14,112 bases of DNA from CAYGVT01 sp964353355 (GTDB taxonomy: Archaea > Thermoplasmatota > DTKX01 > GCA-020343715): positions 1 to 14,112 of the forward strand of contig CAYGVT010000056.1 of NCBI GenBank assembly GCA_964353355.1, given 5' to 3'. Of the stretch, positions 14,104 through 14,112 are shown in pieces; within the stretch, counting starts at the first letter, position 1, and the number at the start of each line of letters is the position of its first letter. The translations under genes and the position numbers were made by a program. The notes beneath the pieces are model-generated. The model saw only the letters and a list, made by a program, of their open reading frames with translations. It was not told the origin of the DNA and made no database searches.

Positions 14104-14112
14104 ATGAAGAAA
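14104..14112 (+). CDS. Possible start of a plus-strand gene, cut by the window edge
   Basis: ATG AAG AAA are the last nine bases, following an AT-rich promoter-like stretch. Met-Lys-Lys is a common N-terminus. No Shine-Dalgarno site is visible, so the mRNA would have a very short leader or none. Only three codons are seen, and the product is unknown. Confidence 0.3.

Overview
The window is GC-rich DNA that most likely comes from an archaeon. My guess is an uncultured Thermoplasmatota-type euryarchaeote, but this is inference. The evidence is: TATA-like boxes about 25-45 nt upstream of several starts; a surface protein and a permease dense in N-X-S/T sequons; thrombospondin type-3 (TSP3), NHL and PKD modules of the kind common in archaeal envelopes; and ABC-2 export genes in the style seen in that group. 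No rRNA, tRNA, CRISPR array or insertion sequence was found.

Left edge (1-765). The window opens with the last 41 codons of an unrecognised plus-strand gene. A short plus-strand gene for a SOUL-family haem-binding protein follows. It converges on the next operon, and the two ends meet at a perfect 7-bp inverted repeat (746-765).

ABC export cassette (761-4690, minus strand, read right to left). Four tightly packed genes run ATPase, permease, ATPase, permease. They are joined by a 20-nt overlap, a GTGA stop/start overlap and a 6-nt gap, and lie behind two TATA-like boxes at 4731-4774. Both permeases look like six-helix ABC-2 proteins. The larger carries an extracellular insert of about 140 residues with nine N-glycosylation sequons and short Gly/Asn/Thr repeats that suggest a beta-solenoid. 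The two pairs probably work together as one exporter or as two coupled exporters of an unknown substrate.

Giant surface protein (5051-11506, minus strand). One 2151-residue gene fills almost half the window. In order it encodes a signal peptide, TSP3 block I, a fascin/beta-trefoil-like segment, a helical region, a bundle of about six hydrophobic helices in mid-protein, a beta-rich region, TSP3 block II, a six-blade NHL-like propeller, TSP3 block III (an exact 22-residue period), an alpha/beta region, a PKD-like domain and a C-terminal membrane anchor. It is the most unusual object here. Two matching 38-residue variant TSP3 units flank its propeller.

Right part (11507-14112). A GC-rich gap holds one AT-rich island and a 14-bp palindrome. 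Next comes a minus-strand 1-pyrroline-5-carboxylate dehydrogenase that closely resembles the mitochondrial ALDH4A1 type. Its catalytic pair is intact and it has its own ribosome-binding site and TATA-like box. Diverging from it on the plus strand is a 37-codon gene with both a TATA box and a Shine-Dalgarno site. The last ~300 bases are clearly AT-richer and end in a promoter-like region in front of an ATG cut by the window edge.
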